Part shown: positions 6,519-7,915 of the stretch, piece after piece
Position numbering within the stretch: the first letter of the stretch is position 1
Layout: every line of letters starts with the position of its first letter
From: PVC group bacterium
GTDB taxonomy: Bacteria > Verrucomicrobiota > Kiritimatiellia > CAIKKV01 > PXCX01
Assembly (NCBI GenBank): GCA_003565195.1
Contig: PXCX01000188.1
Span: 1 to 7,915, forward strand
Length of the DNA: 7,915 bases
Reading direction: 5' to 3'
Notes under the pieces: model-generated
Told to the model about the DNA's origin: nothing
Database searches by the model: none
The model's input: the letters and a program-made list of their open reading frames with translations, nothing else
Position numbers and translations under genes: made by a program

Positions 6519-7353
6519 ATGTATACCCACTACTGGCATCTGCAGGAAGCGCCCTTCGAGAATCTGGCGGATCCTCGATTCGCATATCTTTCTGATCAGC
6601 ACCGGGAGGGTTTGGCGCGCCTGCTGTATATTGCGCGCGGTCAGAAACAGGGTGGCGTCTTGACGGGTCCCTACGGAGTGGGCAAATCGATGATCCTCGA
6701 AATGGTGGGCAACAGCTTGAACCCTCGCGAATCCAATCCATCGCGTTTCGTCCATTTCGATGCGCCACCCGGCGGAACGACGGAATTCGTACGCCGTACG
6801 ATGCATGCCATGAACGACGACTCCAATGTCCGCGACGTCACGGAAGCCTTGGAGCGTTTGGATGTCGTTGCCGGACAACATGTCGTTCTGGCGGTAGACG
6901 AAGCGCAGTTGATCGAGGATCAGGGCATTTACCGCTTTCTGCATCTGATCACCAATTTGCGACGATACAGCGATACCGGCATGAAGCCTGCCTTTACGTT
7001 GCTGTTGGCCGGACATCGCGATGCGTTCAAAGGTCTTTCGAATGCACCTGCCTTGCGCCAACGCCCTTAGTTTGGTGTGGGATCTTGAGCCCCTTAACGA
7101 AAAGCAAACCGGGGAATATGTACGCCGCCGCCTCGAAGTTGCGGGCGGCAAAGTTGTATTGTTCGACGACGATGCAATCCGGGAGGTCTATAGCGCTTCC
7201 GGAGGTCTGCCACGCATGATCAACAATATTTGCGACATAACCCTGATGATCGGCTGCGCCGCAAACGCTTCCCGAATCGACCGACCCATGGTCTTGCAGG
7301 CGGTCGAGGACGGCATCGCAGCGAGCGGCGGCACACCGCCGCTCGACTCCTGA
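6519..7353 (+). pseudogene. GspA/ExeA-type AAA ATPase, interrupted by a +1 frameshift
   Basis: The first frame (6519-7070) opens with MYTHYWHLQEAPFENLADPRF, the typical start of the ExeA/GspA/MshM ATPase family, then Walker A GPYGVGKS (50-57) and Walker B VVLAVDEAQ (D127-E128). It stops early at TAG 7068-7070 after APALRQRP. The next frame continues as LSLVWDLEPLNEKQTGEYVRR and ends at 7353 with the usual LPRMINNICD sensor region. Removing one C from the CCC at 7064-7066 joins them as APALRQRLSLVWDLEPL, exactly the family pattern, and gives about 277 residues, a normal size for a stand-alone ATPase of this type. These proteins power or regulate envelope assembly (type II secretion, pili, exopolysaccharide/exosortase loci). 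The start has only a weak GAG at 6511-6513. The break may be a real mutation or an assembly error. Confidence 0.8.
7322..7345. terminator. Strong GC-rich hairpin at the convergent gene junction
   Basis: CGAGCGGCGG (7322-7331) and CCGCCGCTCG (7336-7345) form a perfect 10-bp stem with a CACA loop. It lies inside the last codons of the ATPase gene, 6 bp before its stop and 16 bp from the stop of the opposite-strand gene. Neither side has a T run, so it is not a classical intrinsic terminator, but at a convergent junction it could slow polymerase or protect 3' ends in both directions. Confidence 0.4.
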
Positions 7354-7360
7354 GTTCGTA

Positions 7361-7915
7361 TCAGTTCCGATAGATGTGGTAAATAAAATTCTTGCCGGCC
7401 GGGATACGGGAAATATCGAATCGCCATATAATGCCCTCCTCGGTGACAGGGTAGACCGACGGCGTACCGAGTGTGGTCGGCATTACATCCAGATTTAGAT
7501 GCGGTGACGCCAACCGGATCATAATCTTTAAATCCTGCGCCAGACGCGTTCCGGTATTGCTGACCTGCAGCACGTAACGGTTTGGCGTGGGGTAATCGGA
7601 AGAAACCCGTAAATGGCCCCATACCCTATAAAAATCCAGCACCTCGACGGCGTGCGCCGTCCAAACGCGACAACGTCGAATGCGCGCAAACAATTCTTCC
7701 AACGCCTGCAATCGCGCGTTATCGATTTGCTCGGCGGGAAGACTTAGATGAAACAACCCGCCGGCCTGATGGGCCGAATCGAACCATTGGAACAACGACG
7801 TCGAATCGTCCCGCCCGACCTCAACCGGTGCATCGGGTAACTCCCATAATTCATGCGCCCGCACGAATATCGGTATCCGGCGATACGTCCGCAAAAGCCT
7901 GGGTAATCCATGCGC
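7361..7915 (-). CDS. Probable polysaccharide deacetylase-like protein, C-terminal part (5' truncated by window end)
   Basis: The frame stays open to the window edge, so at least seven more residues (AHGLPRL) precede the TTG at 7892-7894 and the real start is outside. The pattern IPIFVRAHELWELP, then AGGLFHLSLPAEQID, LQALEELFARIRRCRVWTAHAVEVLDFY is like the last part of NodB-type deacetylases, where a Gly-x-x-x-His strand and the closing VWxATxxE helix are usual. Residues after this (from about NRYVLQVSN to the end) are beta-rich and may form a small Ig-like or carbohydrate-binding domain. The catalytic Asp and His motifs would lie outside the window, so activity cannot be judged. It converges on the ATPase gene with 7 bp between stop codons. 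Deacetylase membership is moderately supported by eye; a glycoside-active enzyme of another family is possible. Confidence 0.45.
   Translation of the reverse strand, partial: AHGLPRLLRTYRRIPIFVRAHELWELPDAPVEVGRDDSTSLFQWFDSAHQAGGLFHLSLPAEQIDNARLQALEELFARIRRCRVWTAHAVEVLDFYRVWGHLRVSSDYPTPNRYVLQVSNTGTRLAQDLKIMIRLASPHLNLDVMPTTLGTPSVYPVTEEGIIWRFDISRIPAGKNFIYHIYRN

Noticed and set aside
6498..7151. Antisense open frame of 217 codons over the ATPase gene
   Set aside because: The + strand carries intact Walker A and B motifs; the antisense product is low-complexity and unrecognised.
1..7915. CRISPR array, tRNA, rRNA, insertion sequence or phage genes
   Set aside because: No regularly spaced repeats, tRNA-like folds, rRNA sequence, terminal inverted repeats or transposase/integrase motifs were seen.

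Overview
The window comes from a Gram-negative bacterium, most likely a proteobacterium (possibly gammaproteobacterial). It has moderately GC-rich coding sequence, an outer-membrane beta-barrel that ends in Phe, an N-terminally anchored periplasmic multidomain protein, and a GspA/ExeA-type ATPase. Taxonomy cannot be fixed further from the sequence alone.

Positions 1-4995 (+ strand) hold two genes arranged like pgaA-pgaB, the poly-beta-1,6-GlcNAc export and modification pair. The first is the C-terminal beta-barrel of an outer-membrane exopolysaccharide porin, cut by the window start. The second is a 1285-residue membrane-anchored protein with a degenerate NodB-type deacetylase domain, then a duplicated unit (LamG-like sandwich plus alpha/beta barrel-like segment) whose two copies are separated by a TPR block. 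The deacetylase metal and catalytic motifs are eroded, so the domain probably binds polysaccharide rather than cutting it.

Positions 4996-5189 are intergenic and carry a small inverted repeat and a good sigma70-type promoter (TTGACT, 16 bp, extended -10 TATACT). It drives a compact + strand signalling set: a stand-alone CheY-like receiver (5190-5582), a single-domain KaiC/RecA-like ATPase overlapping it by 4 bp (5579-6424), and a GspA/ExeA-like AAA ATPase (6519-7353). The last is split by an apparent 1-nt insertion near 7064-7066 and is annotated as a frameshifted gene.

Positions 7361-7915 (- strand, convergent, 7 bp from the ATPase stop) hold the C-terminal part of a probable polysaccharide deacetylase-like protein with a beta-rich tail, cut by the window end.

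The working picture is an exopolysaccharide locus with a two-component/KaiC-like regulatory module embedded in it. The receiver and KaiC-like protein are translationally coupled and probably act together. Their link to polysaccharide output is inferred from position only. The least ordinary elements are the internally duplicated pseudo-deacetylase protein, the KaiC-like ATPase lacking the catalytic Glu pair, and the frameshifted ATPase.
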